DNA from: Acidobacteriota bacterium
GTDB taxonomy: Bacteria; Acidobacteriota; Blastocatellia; Pyrinomonadales; Pyrinomonadaceae
Direction: 5' to 3'
Assembly (NCBI GenBank): GCA_018269075.1
Contig: JAFDVJ010000018.1
Span: 18,630 to 82,629, forward strand
DNA length: 64,000 nt
Below are positions 29,050-38,200 of the stretch, in pieces. A program made the position numbers and the translations under genes. Under the pieces are notes generated by a model. That model saw nothing but the letters and a program-made list of their open reading frames with translations. It was not told the origin of the DNA and made no database searches. Positions within the stretch are counted from its first letter, which is position 1. Every line of letters starts with the position of its first letter.

Positions 29050-30000
29050 ATGGATAAAGTCATTATTTTGATATTATTTATCTCGTTTACGGTATTTGCG
29101 GTTAAGGTGACGGCGGCGGCGCGGACCGGACCGGCCGACACTCCGATAACGAGGACGACGCCCTATGATTTCGACGGCGACGGGAAGACCGATTTTTCAA
29201 TTTTCCGCGGGTCGGAAGGCATTTGGTGGAACCGGCATAGTTCGGACGATCAAGTCTATGCGATGAGATTCGGACAGTTTCAGGACAAACCGGTGGCGGC
29301 CGATTTTACGGGCGACGGGAAGTCGGACATTGCCGTTTTTCGAAACGATCCGGCGCACCTGGGCGTTTGGTATATCCTGCACAGCGAGGATAATTCGTTT
29401 TCCGTCTTTACCCTGGGCGCCGGCGTCGATCTTCCTGCACCGGCCGATTACGACGGTGACGGCCGCGCGGATATCGCGGTCTTTCGGCCGACGAACGGAA
29501 TCTGGTTTGTCCGGGCCTCGGCCAGCGGCAAAACCTTCGCCCGGCCGTTCGGGATGGTCAATGACAAACCGGTCCCGGCGGATTACGACGGCGACGGGAC
29601 GGCGGACCTGGCCGTTTATCGGCCGGTCACGGGCGAGTGGTGGATTCAGCGAAGTTCGGACGGGGAAGTCCGGGTAATTCGATTCGGCCTGCCGAACGAC
29701 AACGTCGTACCCGGGGATTTTACGGGCGACGGCAAGGCCGACATTGCCGTTTTTCGGCGGACGACGGCCGAATGGTTCATTCTAAGAAGCGAGGACGGCT
29801 CGAATTATTCGTTCCGGTTCGGCACGAACAACACGGTGGCCGTGCCCGGAGATTACGACGGCGACGGAAAACTCGACGCGGCGGTCTGGCTCGGTCCGAG
29901 CGGCGAATGGTTTGTCCATCGTTCCGTCGATGACGGCATAACCTACCTGACTTTCGGTATAAACGGCGACACCGCCGGGCCGAATGCACTTGTCTGGTAA
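29050..30000 (+). CDS. Secreted FG-GAP/VCBS repeat protein
   Basis: A 316-residue secreted protein: signal peptide (VIILILFISFTVFAVKVTAAA) then six repeats of about 45 residues and nothing else. Each repeat opens with a calcium-loop sequence such as DFDGDGKTD, DFTGDGKSD, DYDGDGRAD, DYDGDGTAD, DFTGDGKAD, DYDGDGKLD, followed by IAVFRP-type and GEWW-type strands, as in beta-propeller/integrin-like FG-GAP domains. Probably a complete calcium-bound propeller-like module on the surface or in the medium. The ligand is unknown. A strong AAGGAG site precedes the ATG. This style is common in acidobacteria. Confidence 0.85.
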   Translation: MDKVIILILFISFTVFAVKVTAAARTGPADTPITRTTPYDFDGDGKTDFSIFRGSEGIWWNRHSSDDQVYAMRFGQFQDKPVAADFTGDGKSDIAVFRNDPAHLGVWYILHSEDNSFSVFTLGAGVDLPAPADYDGDGRADIAVFRPTNGIWFVRASASGKTFARPFGMVNDKPVPADYDGDGTADLAVYRPVTGEWWIQRSSDGEVRVIRFGLPNDNVVPGDFTGDGKADIAVFRRTTAEWFILRSEDGSNYSFRFGTNNTVAVPGDYDGDGKLDAAVWLGPSGEWFVHRSVDDGITYLTFGINGDTAGPNALVW

Positions 30001-30163
30001 AAGGCCCGGGCAGCGACTTCAGCTCATCGAAATTATCTTCGCGGTGCGAAACGGTTGATCCGGCGGGCAGCACAATGTCCGCCTGCCGGATAATTCATTG
30101 AGGGGCAATGGCCGACCGGATGAAATCGGTCTGAAAGTCCGCGAGAAGTTTCATATTTTAACG

Positions 30164-30191
30164 GCTATTTTCATCGATAATTGAAAATAGC
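30164..30191. repeat. Inverted repeat, 10-bp arms, 8-nt loop
   Basis: GCTATTTTCA (30164-30173) and TGAAAATAGC (30182-30191), perfect, with loop TCGATAAT. No T-run follows on either side. Confidence 0.6.
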
Positions 30192-30293
30192 TTTAATCCG
30201 TCCCGCAAGTGAGCAATCGCGTGAAAGGTTCGGCGGAAACCCGAAGGGCTTGTTATATAAAGCCGACAAATGTGTTTTATTTATGAAACAACT

Positions 30294-30321
30294 CTCAATT
30301 TGAAACAAATCTCAAATTGAG
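30294..30321. repeat. Inverted repeat, 10-bp arms, 8-nt loop
   Basis: CTCAATTTGA (30294-30303) and TCAAATTGAG (30312-30321), perfect, loop AACAAATC. It has the same geometry as the repeat 130 nt upstream but different sequence. Confidence 0.6.
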
Positions 30322-30572
30322 CAAAAACGATGGAAGATCGTCGGGTGATTTGGGTATCTATCCTTGACGATTTATCTGTCCTTTATCGGCCCTCATCCGG
30401 AAATCAAAACCGCCCGGGTTCTGACGGTTGAAGCAGCATCTGAGCCGGAACATTGACCGCGCAGTCGAAGCGGCGGCCGGTCCGGTCAAGGGTCGGCACG
30501 AAGCAAAGGCGAGTTAAACAGCAAAGGTTATGCTTAGATTTCGACCACCGCCGGTCGATATAAACGGCGGCA

Positions 30573-30642
30573 CGCGATCCGCCCGTGTCTGTCAGACGAG
30601 CGGATCGCGAATAATTCGTTTGGAGTGCCGTACGGCAACTCC
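30573..30642. repeat. Two adjacent strong hairpins (possible structured RNA)
   Basis: Hairpin 1: CGCGATCCGC (30573-30582) with GCGGATCGCG (30600-30609), and a nested GTCTG/CAGAC pair in its loop. Hairpin 2: 30622-30642, GGAGT/ACTCC around the palindrome GCCGTACGGC with one bulged A. They are 12 nt apart, downstream of the FG-GAP gene and upstream of nothing on the plus strand. Confidence 0.5.
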
Positions 30643-30973
30643 GGAGGCAAGTTCAGTTTGTTTTATTGCAAAAAGGAAATGCGGCCGATTCAGCGGCATT
30701 TCGGGGTGACGGAAGTGCGCTGACGGTTGATCTTGATTTCCGGCGTGCAAACCCGCAGTGTCAGAACGTGTTTGCGCCGAGCGAAGTTAGATTTGCAGGC
30801 GCCAGGGCAAGCTTGATGCTCCTTGGGCCATCGAAATCTACGGCTAAAGGGAAACCATGGCAAATATATGCCGCGCGTCCGATAATAAAGATTATGTTAT
30901 TACAAAGTGCTTAAGTCAGCTTATTTGGTTCAATGGAACATCAGCGAACAAATTCCTGACAATCGGCACCAAC

Positions 30974-31504
30974 CTAGCGGGTCGGCGGCGGCGTGTTCGG
31001 CGCGGAACCCGAAGCCGGGGCCGGCGTTTGGTATGAACCGCCCGGCGTGACGACGACCGGCGGGCTGACGAAGCCACCGCCGCCCGACTGCGGAACGAGA
31101 AAGCCGATGATCGAGACGCCGCCGAGGATCAGCGAAAATTGTCGGAAAAGCTCGGTCGCCGCACCGGCTTTGCAGGCCGCGATCTCGACCGCGCAGCCCT
31201 TGTTGAGAACCGGGGCGATCGTCGCGAGCTTTTGGCGAAACCCGGGCAGCGTACCGAGTTCGATCCGGTCGTTGCCGATCCGAAAACCCGTGTCGTTGCC
31301 GTGGCCGTTGATCTGTATGTAATCGATCCGGCCCTTTTCGCCGGCCGTCTGAAGACAGACGCGAACGAAATCGTCGACCGTCCTGATCGCCGTCGCGCCC
31401 TTGAAAACATAGTCGAGCCAGAGCGGCACGTTCCCGTCGCCGGTCAGAAAGCTCATTATGTAATGCTCGCCCGGATCCTGAACGACCTTTACTTCGACTG
31501 CCAT
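30974..31504 (-). CDS. DUF4347/caspase-like fold protein with proline-rich tail
   Basis: A 176-residue protein. The core shows a strand-rich fold with YIQINGHGNDTGFRIGN and, about 35 residues later, GCAVEIAACKAGAATELF, then ILGGVSIIGFL. A His in a GHG turn followed by a Cys after a strand is the layout of caspase-like (CHAT, DUF4347) domains, so His and Cys could form a catalytic dyad. From residue ~140 it becomes Gly/Pro/Ser-rich. No signal peptide. DUF4347 is usually the first domain of giant adhesins; here it stands alone. ATG 31504 has AAGGGAA upstream. Family assignment is tentative. Confidence 0.5.
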   Translation of the reverse strand: MAVEVKVVQDPGEHYIMSFLTGDGNVPLWLDYVFKGATAIRTVDDFVRVCLQTAGEKGRIDYIQINGHGNDTGFRIGNDRIELGTLPGFRQKLATIAPVLNKGCAVEIAACKAGAATELFRQFSLILGGVSIIGFLVPQSGGGGFVSPPVVVTPGGSYQTPAPASGSAPNTPPPTR

Positions 31505-31595
31505 AGTTCCCTTTTCTCCCTGTTAAAAATTCGATTTTTTTTCGATTGTAGCAGGTGAAAAATAAAAATAAAACCTGCATATTTGGACAGGTACA

Positions 31596-31614
31596 CGCCG
31601 CCCTCACGGCGGCG
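31596..31614. terminator. GC-rich hairpin between parB and the DUF4347-like gene
   Basis: CGCCGCC, loop CTCAC, GGCGGCG: perfect 7-bp stem about 60 nt beyond the parB stop on the minus strand. No T-run follows directly; it may be a weak terminator or a 3'-end stabiliser. Confidence 0.4.
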
Positions 31615-31675
31615 GTTGAGGCGCGGGAGCGAGATTTGGGGCGACGGCGGAAGGCCGCCCCGATCGTTCGGCGGT

Positions 31676-32569
31676 TTATTCGGGCCGGGCCTTGACCTGA
31701 TCGAAGGTTTCCTTGAGGGCCTTCAGGATTTCCTTTTTACCGTAAGCCGTTTTCCCCGGAAACTTTATTTCGATGGCGAACGCTTCGGAACGGTATTTGA
31801 ATGTTCCGGAATCAAAGCGATTTGTTTCCGCCGAAGGTGACGGATTCCGGTCGAGCCCCTCGAATTTTCGGAGAGATTTTTCCTTTCTTGGCGGAACGTT
31901 TCCGGCTTTCTCGGTTTTTTCGATGGCGGAGGCCTGTTTCTGGCCCTCGATCAGAAATGCGACGTATTCCTCCATCGCGCGGTCGTCGAACTGCCGGGCG
32001 ATTTCGAGAAGCGTCGATTTGGCGCTGATCCTCGCCTGCCGGCAGCGCTCGCGAATGTTCTCGGGGATGCCGGCGATGGTCATCGATTCGGTCACGGTGG
32101 TCCGGCTTTTGGCGATTTTACGGGCGATTTCCTCGTGGGTGTAGCCGTAGGTGCGGGCCAGCGCGGCGAGCCCGTCGGCTTCTTCCCAGATCGTCAGGTC
32201 CTTGCGCTGGAGGTTTTCGATGAGGGCGATCTCGGCGACCGACTGGTCGTCGATGTCGAGCTCGATGCACGGGACTTCACGGAGTCCGGCAAGGTTCGCG
32301 GCGCGCCACCGCCGTTCGCCGGCGATGATCATCCAGCGGCCGGTTTCGCGCACCGGTTTGACGAGCAGCGGTTCGAGTACGCCCTTTTGTTTGATCGAGC
32401 TCGAAAGCTCGCTCAGGTCGCCGATTTCGACCCGGGGCTGATCCGGGTTGGGCTCGATCAGATTGATCGCGATGACCTTGCCGATCGACCGGTTGCCTTT
32501 GACCAGGTCCTCGACATAGTGCGAATCGTGCCGCATTTTGATTTCGGTCGGAAGTCCTCTTTTAGCCAC
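31676..32569 (-). CDS. parB: Chromosome-partitioning protein ParB
   Basis: ParB/Spo0J family CTPase-switch DNA-binding protein (297 aa) that loads on parS and spreads to organise the origin region. The N-domain has NPDQPRVEIGDLSEL and the GERRWRAANLAG box that binds CTP. The central helix-turn-helix (HEEIARKIAKSRTTVTESM) follows. The linker and C-terminal dimer domain (FAIEIKFPGKTAYGKKEI) end the protein. The start overlaps the parA stop by 8 nt, so the two are coupled. No TGTTTCACGTGAAACA-like parS was seen in the window. Confidence 0.93.
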   Translation of the reverse strand: MAKRGLPTEIKMRHDSHYVEDLVKGNRSIGKVIAINLIEPNPDQPRVEIGDLSELSSSIKQKGVLEPLLVKPVRETGRWMIIAGERRWRAANLAGLREVPCIELDIDDQSVAEIALIENLQRKDLTIWEEADGLAALARTYGYTHEEIARKIAKSRTTVTESMTIAGIPENIRERCRQARISAKSTLLEIARQFDDRAMEEYVAFLIEGQKQASAIEKTEKAGNVPPRKEKSLRKFEGLDRNPSPSAETNRFDSGTFKYRSEAFAIEIKFPGKTAYGKKEILKALKETFDQVKARPE

Positions 32570-33317
32570 GTTGTAAAACCTCCCTGCAGAGCTTCAGATA
32601 TTCGCTGGCGCCGGATGAATTCGGCGCGTAGGTAAAAATCGTTTCCTTATGGGCGGGAGATTCCTCGAGCCGGACGCTCCGGGTGATGATGGTTTTGAAG
32701 GCCTTCGTGCCGAAAACCTTGCGGATATGGGCTTCGACGTCCTTGGAGAGCGCGGTTCTCTTATCGAAAAGCGTGACCAGCACGCCCATCAGGCTGAGAT
32801 CGGGATTCGGCCGCGAACGGACCTTTTCGATCGTTTCGAGCAGGTCGTCGGTGCCCTCGAGCGCGAAATAGGACGACTGGATCGGGATCAGAACGTGGGT
32901 CGCCGCGACGAGCGCGTTGACGGTGATGATCCCGAGCGTCGGCGGCGTGTCGAGAAAGATCACGTCGTAATCGCCGCGGATCGACTCGATCCGGTCGCGG
33001 AGCCTGAAAATCGCGTCGAAATCGCCGACCAGCTTGGCTTCGAGCTTGGCGAGGCTGATCCGCGAGGGGACGATGTCGAGTTTTTTTACCTTCGTCCGGT
33101 AGATGAACTCGGGCCACGGCTGTTCGAGTTCGGTCAAAAGCTCGAAGGCGCTGGCGTTGATCGAGCCGGAATCGACGAACGAAAGCGAGCTGTTTCCCTG
33201 CGGATCGAGATCGATCAGAAGAACTCGTTTCCCTTGCAGCGCACAGGCGGCCGAAAGATTGATGGCCGTCGTCGTTTTACCGACGCCGCCTTTCTGATTT
33301 GCGATGACAATGATCAT
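32562..33317 (-). CDS. parA: Chromosome-partitioning ATPase ParA (Soj)
   Basis: A 251-residue ParA-type ATPase without an N-terminal DNA-binding extension, typical for chromosomal Soj. The deviant Walker A is K9-G-G-V-G-K-T-T, Walker A' is in LLIDLDPQGNSSL, and Walker B is in YDVIFLDTPPTLG. It forms nucleotide-dependent dimers on DNA and moves ParB-bound origins. It lies in the run miaB-bfn-parA-parB, 21 nt after the bifunctional nuclease gene. Confidence 0.94.
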   Translation of the reverse strand: MIIVIANQKGGVGKTTTAINLSAACALQGKRVLLIDLDPQGNSSLSFVDSGSINASAFELLTELEQPWPEFIYRTKVKKLDIVPSRISLAKLEAKLVGDFDAIFRLRDRIESIRGDYDVIFLDTPPTLGIITVNALVAATHVLIPIQSSYFALEGTDDLLETIEKVRSRPNPDLSLMGVLVTLFDKRTALSKDVEAHIRKVFGTKAFKTIITRSVRLEESPAHKETIFTYAPNSSGASEYLKLCREVLQRG

Positions 33318-33338
33318 TCTGTTAAAAATTAGCGAAAT

Positions 33339-33809
33339 TTAATCGATCAAATCGGGCCATTCTTCCCTGGTCGGGGGCGCGTCGCTGTCGAAGACGGCGT
33401 CGGAGGCGGTCGTCGCGGCCGAAATATCGAGCACCTGCTGGTCGGCGAAGATCGCGCAGTCGGAGCGCAGCGCGAGCGCGATCGCGTCCGATGGGCGCGA
33501 GTCGAGCTTGACGATCCGCCCTTCGGAGTCAGCCAGTTCGATCTGCGCGTAAAACGTGTTGTCCCGCAGGTCGTTGATGATGACGCGCTGGACCCGGTAG
33601 CCGATTTCGGCGATCAGGTTTCGGATCAGATCGTGGGTCATCGGCCGCTGGGGCACGACTTTCTCGATCTCCAGGGCGATGGCGTTGGCTTCGAAGGCCC
33701 CGACCCAGATCGGAAGGATGGTGTCCGAATCGACCCCCTTCAGCACGACGATCGGAGAGTTGCTGTTCGGGTCCATAATTAAAGCGCCGATTTTAACTTC
33801 AACTAACAT
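33339..33809 (-). CDS. Bifunctional nuclease family protein (DUF151)
   Basis: A 156-residue protein of the BFN/DUF151 family: MDPNSNSPIVVLKG, LPIWVGAFEANAIAL, RPMTHDLIRNL, and the strongly conserved KLDSRPSDAIALALR near the C-terminus. Family members bind or cut nucleic acids and some have been reported to have both DNase and RNase activity; the cellular role is unclear. It has an acidic tail (DSDAPPTREEWPDLID). Located between miaB and parA. Confidence 0.88.
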   Translation of the reverse strand: MLVEVKIGALIMDPNSNSPIVVLKGVDSDTILPIWVGAFEANAIALEIEKVVPQRPMTHDLIRNLIAEIGYRVQRVIINDLRDNTFYAQIELADSEGRIVKLDSRPSDAIALALRSDCAIFADQQVLDISAATTASDAVFDSDAPPTREEWPDLID

Positions 33810-33832
33810 TTCTGAAAATAAAAAAGCGAAAA

Positions 33833-35161
33833 CTAGATTATTCTACCAAATAAAGTGTTGGTTTTGCATTCGGTGATCCGGACATCCGCAATTTTCCCCA
33901 AACAATCGGCCGGTCCTTCGAAATTGACGATCTTGTGGCAGGTCGTATGGCCGTTGAGCACCTTGTCGGAACGGCTCGATAAGCCCTCGACGAGCACCTG
34001 GCGGACCCGGCCGACCTGACTTTCGAGACTTCTCCGCTGACTTTTGCGGAGGATCCGGTCGAGCTCGATGCAGCGCTCCTTTTTGACGGTCGGCGAGACG
34101 TCGTCCACGAGCTCGTGGGCGGGCGTGCCGGGTCGGGGCGAATATTTGAAATAATAGGCGCTGTCGAACCGGCAGTATTCGGCGAGCTTCATCGTTTCCT
34201 CGAAATCCTCGTCGGTTTCGCCCGGAAAACCGACGATCAGATCGGTGGTCAGCGAGATTTCCCGCGGGCTCGAACGGATCTTATCGATCCGCCGGCGGTA
34301 GTTATCGACATCGTGTCCCCGCCGCATCGCTTTGAGGATGCGGTTGCTGCCCGACTGGACGGGCAGATGCACCCAGTTGCAGAGATTTTCGTGCTCGTCG
34401 ATGGCGTCGACGATGTCGGGGTGAAAGTCTCTCGGAAATGAGGTCGTGAACTTGATTCTTTCGATTCCGGTCGCGGCCACCGCCCGCAGAAGCCGCGAAA
34501 AGGGCGTCGCCCCGCGATGATTTTCGAGGCCGGCGTCGGTTTTCGGTCGATAACTGTTGACGTTCTGTCCGATCAGATGGACCTCGCGGATGCCCTCGGC
34601 TTTGAGATCGAGAATGTATTTCAGGATCTGGGCGGCCGGGAGGCTTTTTTCGCGGCCGCGCGAGAACGGGACGATGCAGTAGGTGCAGAACTTGTTGCAG
34701 CCCTCGATGATCGGGACGAAGGCGACATAGGGCGAATGCCGCTGAAGGGGCGATACGGACCAGTCGTAGTCGTCCTCTCGTTCACCCAGATCGATCTGCG
34801 GCTGCCGGCGGCGGGCGGCGTTTTCGATGGCCCCGGAGATCCGGGCGACGGCTTTGGTGCCGATGACGAAGTCGATTCCGGGCGCCCGTTTGAGGAGCGT
34901 CTCGCCTTCGAGCTGCGCGACGCAGCCCATCACGCCGATCATCGCCCTTTCTTCGGAGTGGTCGCGGCGAACCTGGCCGATTCTCGTAAACAGCTTGTGT
35001 TCGGCCTTTTCCCGCACCGAACAGGTGTTGAAAATAAAGATGTCGGCCGATTCCTCGGCGTCGGTCAGCTGATAGCCCTCGGCTTCGAGCACAGTGGCCA
35101 CTTTTTCCGAATCGGAAACGTTCATTTGACAGCCGAATGTTTCAAGATAAACTTTTTTCAT
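33833..35161 (-). CDS. miaB: tRNA-2-methylthio-N6-dimethylallyladenosine synthase MiaB
   Basis: Radical-SAM methylthiotransferase (442 aa) that adds ms2 to i6A37 of tRNA. The N-domain cluster cysteines are C11, C47 and C80; the radical-SAM triad is C155, C159, C162 in GCNKFCTYC. A C-terminal TRAM domain (SRSDKVLNGHTTCHKIVNF region) binds tRNA. It is divergently arranged with dnaE, 43 nt away, and heads the bfn-parA-parB run. Confidence 0.96.
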   Translation of the reverse strand: MKKVYLETFGCQMNVSDSEKVATVLEAEGYQLTDAEESADIFIFNTCSVREKAEHKLFTRIGQVRRDHSEERAMIGVMGCVAQLEGETLLKRAPGIDFVIGTKAVARISGAIENAARRRQPQIDLGEREDDYDWSVSPLQRHSPYVAFVPIIEGCNKFCTYCIVPFSRGREKSLPAAQILKYILDLKAEGIREVHLIGQNVNSYRPKTDAGLENHRGATPFSRLLRAVAATGIERIKFTTSFPRDFHPDIVDAIDEHENLCNWVHLPVQSGSNRILKAMRRGHDVDNYRRRIDKIRSSPREISLTTDLIVGFPGETDEDFEETMKLAEYCRFDSAYYFKYSPRPGTPAHELVDDVSPTVKKERCIELDRILRKSQRRSLESQVGRVRQVLVEGLSSRSDKVLNGHTTCHKIVNFEGPADCLGKIADVRITECKTNTLFGRII

Positions 35162-35204
35162 AAACGATCAAAAAATGAGAAAATACCCCTGCTGACATAA
35201 CCAG

Positions 35205-38200
35205 ATGAAGGAATCAGAAAACAAAACCGGTCATAAAAAGGATTTCGTCCATTTGCATTTACATACGGATTATAGCCTGTTACAAAGCACAATCCAAATT
35301 AAACAGCTGGCCGCCCGGCTGGGCGAGATCGGGATGGAGGCCTGTGCGATCACGGATCACGGCAATCTGTACGGGGCGATCACCTTTTACAATACGCTTA
35401 AATCGAAGGGGCTCCGGCCGATCATCGGATACGAGGCAATCTTCACGTTCGAAAGCCGTTTCGAAAAAACCTTCTCGATCAGGTCGGGAGAGCGCCCGTA
35501 CTATCATCTGTTGCTGCTGGCCCGCGATCTGACGGGCTATCAGAACCTTGTCTATCTGGCATCCAAGGCCTTTACCGAGGGTTTTCACCAGAAGCCGCGG
35601 ATCGATCTGGAGCTGCTGGCGGAAAGGAGCGCGGGCCTGATCGCGATCTCGCCGGCCCGCCACGGCCCCGTTCAGCATTATCTGGAGACGGGAGCCGCGG
35701 ACCGGGCGGCGGCCCGCGGCGGGGCTTTTGGCGAGATTTTCGGGGCCGGCAACTTTTATCTGCAGGTTCAGGACCACGGGCTGGCGGCCGAGCGCGAGCT
35801 GAACAAAAAAGTTGCCGCGTTTGCCCGGTCGGCCGGGACGGGGCTGGTCGCCGGCAACGACGTTTTTTACCTGACGGAAGACGATGCCCGGGCGCACGAG
35901 GTTTTGCTCTGCATCGGCGAGGGAAAAACGGTCAACGATTCGACCCGGACAGTGCTCGGAAGTTCGAAGTTTTATCTGCGGACGGCGGAGGAGATGTGGG
36001 GTGTTTTCGGGAACGAATTGCCCGAAGCGCTTTTCAACACGCTTGAAATCGCCGAAAAATGCGATTTGGAGCTGCCGAAGGGCGATAATCTGACGCTTCC
36101 GGAATTCCCGATCCCGGACGGGACCGGCTGTCAAACGACGGATGAATATTTCGAGCGGGTCGTTTACGAGGGGTTCGCTGTCCGGGATGCGAATGTCTGG
36201 CAGCCGATGGCCCGCGCGGGCAAGCTGAAATATTCGTCCGAAGACTATCGGAAAAGGATCTCGAAGGAAGTGTCGACCATCAGGGAAATGGGGTTTCCGG
36301 GATATTTCCTGATCGTTTGGGAATTCATCAAATATGCCCGCGAGAAGCAGATCCCGGTCGGCCCCGGGCGGGGCTCGGCGGCCGGATCGCTGGTCGCCTA
36401 TTGTCTTGAGATCACCGACGTCGATCCGCTGCAGTATGATCTCCTGTTCGAACGATTTCTGAATCCGGAGCGAATTTCGATGCCGGATATCGACATCGAT
36501 TTTTGTGTGCGCGGGCGGGCCGAAGTGATCAATCACGTGACGCAGTTTTACGGGCGGGAGTCGGTTTGTCAGATCGTCACTTTCGGAACGATGGCCTCGA
36601 AGGCCGCGATCAAGGATGTCGGCCGGGCCCTGAATATGGGGTACGGCGATGTCGAGAAGGTGGCGAAGATGATTCCGCCGCCGGTTCGCGGCCGGAACGT
36701 CAGTATTTCGCAGGCGCTCGAGCAGGTGCCGGATCTGGCCCGGGCGGTGGCGACCGATCCGAAAGTCAAGGATCTGGTCGATCTGGCGCGGCGGCTCGAG
36801 GGCTGTGCGCGGCACACGTCGGTTCACGCGGCGGGGGTCGTCATTTCCCCGAAACCGCTTCACGAGATCGTGCCGGTCGCGGTTTCGACCAAGAGCGAGC
36901 TGACGAGTCAGTTCACGATGACGGATCTCGAAAAAGTCGGAATGCTTAAGATGGACTTTTTGGCGCTTACAACCTTAACGATTATAAGCGACTGCTTAAA
37001 AAGCTTAAAAGAAAGGAAGTCCGTCGTCATCGACTGGCGCGAGGTTCCGCTCGACGATCGGAAAACGATGGCGCTTTTCGGGGATGGCCGGACGGAGGCG
37101 ATCTTTCAGTTCGAATCCTCCGGAATGCAGGAGATCTGTCGCCGTCTCAAGCCAAAGGAACTCGAGGATCTGGCCGCGCTCAACGCCCTGTACCGCCCGG
37201 GGCCGCTCGATGGCGGGATGGTCGACGATTTCATTGCGCGCCACCGGGGCGAAAAAAAGGTCCAGTACATCGTCCCCGAGATGAAGGAGATTCTGCAGAA
37301 TACCTATGGAATTCTGGTATATCAGGAACAAATTATGCAGCTCGCGCAAAAGCTCGCCGGTTATTCGCTCGGCGAGGCCGATATGATGCGCCGGGCGATG
37401 GGCAAGAAAAAGCGCGAGGAGATGGCCAAACACGAGGAGAAGTTCATCACCGGAGCGATCGAGCGCGGAATCAAAAAGGAAAAGGCCGCAGAGATTTTTC
37501 GGCTGATGGCCCAATTTGCCGATTACGGCTTCAATCGCAGCCACAGCGTGGCATATGCTTATCTGGCCTATCAGACTGCTTATCTTAAAGCGCATTACCC
37601 TGAATATTTTTATGCGGCTGTTTTATCTCACGAGTCGCAGGACAGCGCCAAGGTCTATAAATACTCGAACGAGCTTCGGATTGCCGGGCTCAGTCTGCTG
37701 CCTCCCGATATCAATGAGTCCGATCACGGTTTCACGCCGATCGACGGCTCAGTTCGCTACGGGCTGAGCGCGATTAAGGGAATCGGCACATCGAGTGTAC
37801 AATCTATCATTGAAAAGCGGGTGGCGGGCAGGTTCAATTCGATCGTCGATTTTGCCGAGCGGGTCGAACAGGGGGCCGTCAACCGAAAGGCGCTCGAGAG
37901 CCTGATTACGGCCGGGGCTTTCGATTCCCTGAAGCCGGAGGGATCATCGATCAATGGCTGGAGGGCGCGTCTGTATTCGGGAATCGACATCATAATCGCC
38001 CACGGCCAGAAGGTCTGGAGCGATCGTCTTCGAGGACAGGACGATCTTTTCGGAGGCGGGCTGCAGGGCGGGCAGAAAGTCGATCTGGATCTCAATCTGC
38101 CAATGGTCGATGACTGGACGACGGCCGAAGTTTCGCGGCAGGAGAAGGCTTCGGTCGGTTTTTTCCTTTCCAATCATCCGCTGGACGATTACCGGACGGT

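Larger units (their letters stand above)
30001..30973. other. Long non-coding, hairpin-rich intergenic region
   Basis: About 970 nt without a believable gene; an 82-codon open frame at 30666-30914 has no ribosome site, no family resemblance and no upstream promoter I can see. The stretch contains four clear inverted repeats listed separately. It may be the residue of deleted mobile DNA or contain small RNAs. Confidence 0.5.

Noticed and set aside
30666..30914. 82-codon open frame in the non-coding stretch
   Set aside because: No ribosome site, no family resemblance, and it ends in an arbitrary place. Too weak to call.
35280..36863. 527-codon minus-strand frame opposite dnaE
   Set aside because: No recognisable motif, composition typical of antisense frames in GC-rich genes.
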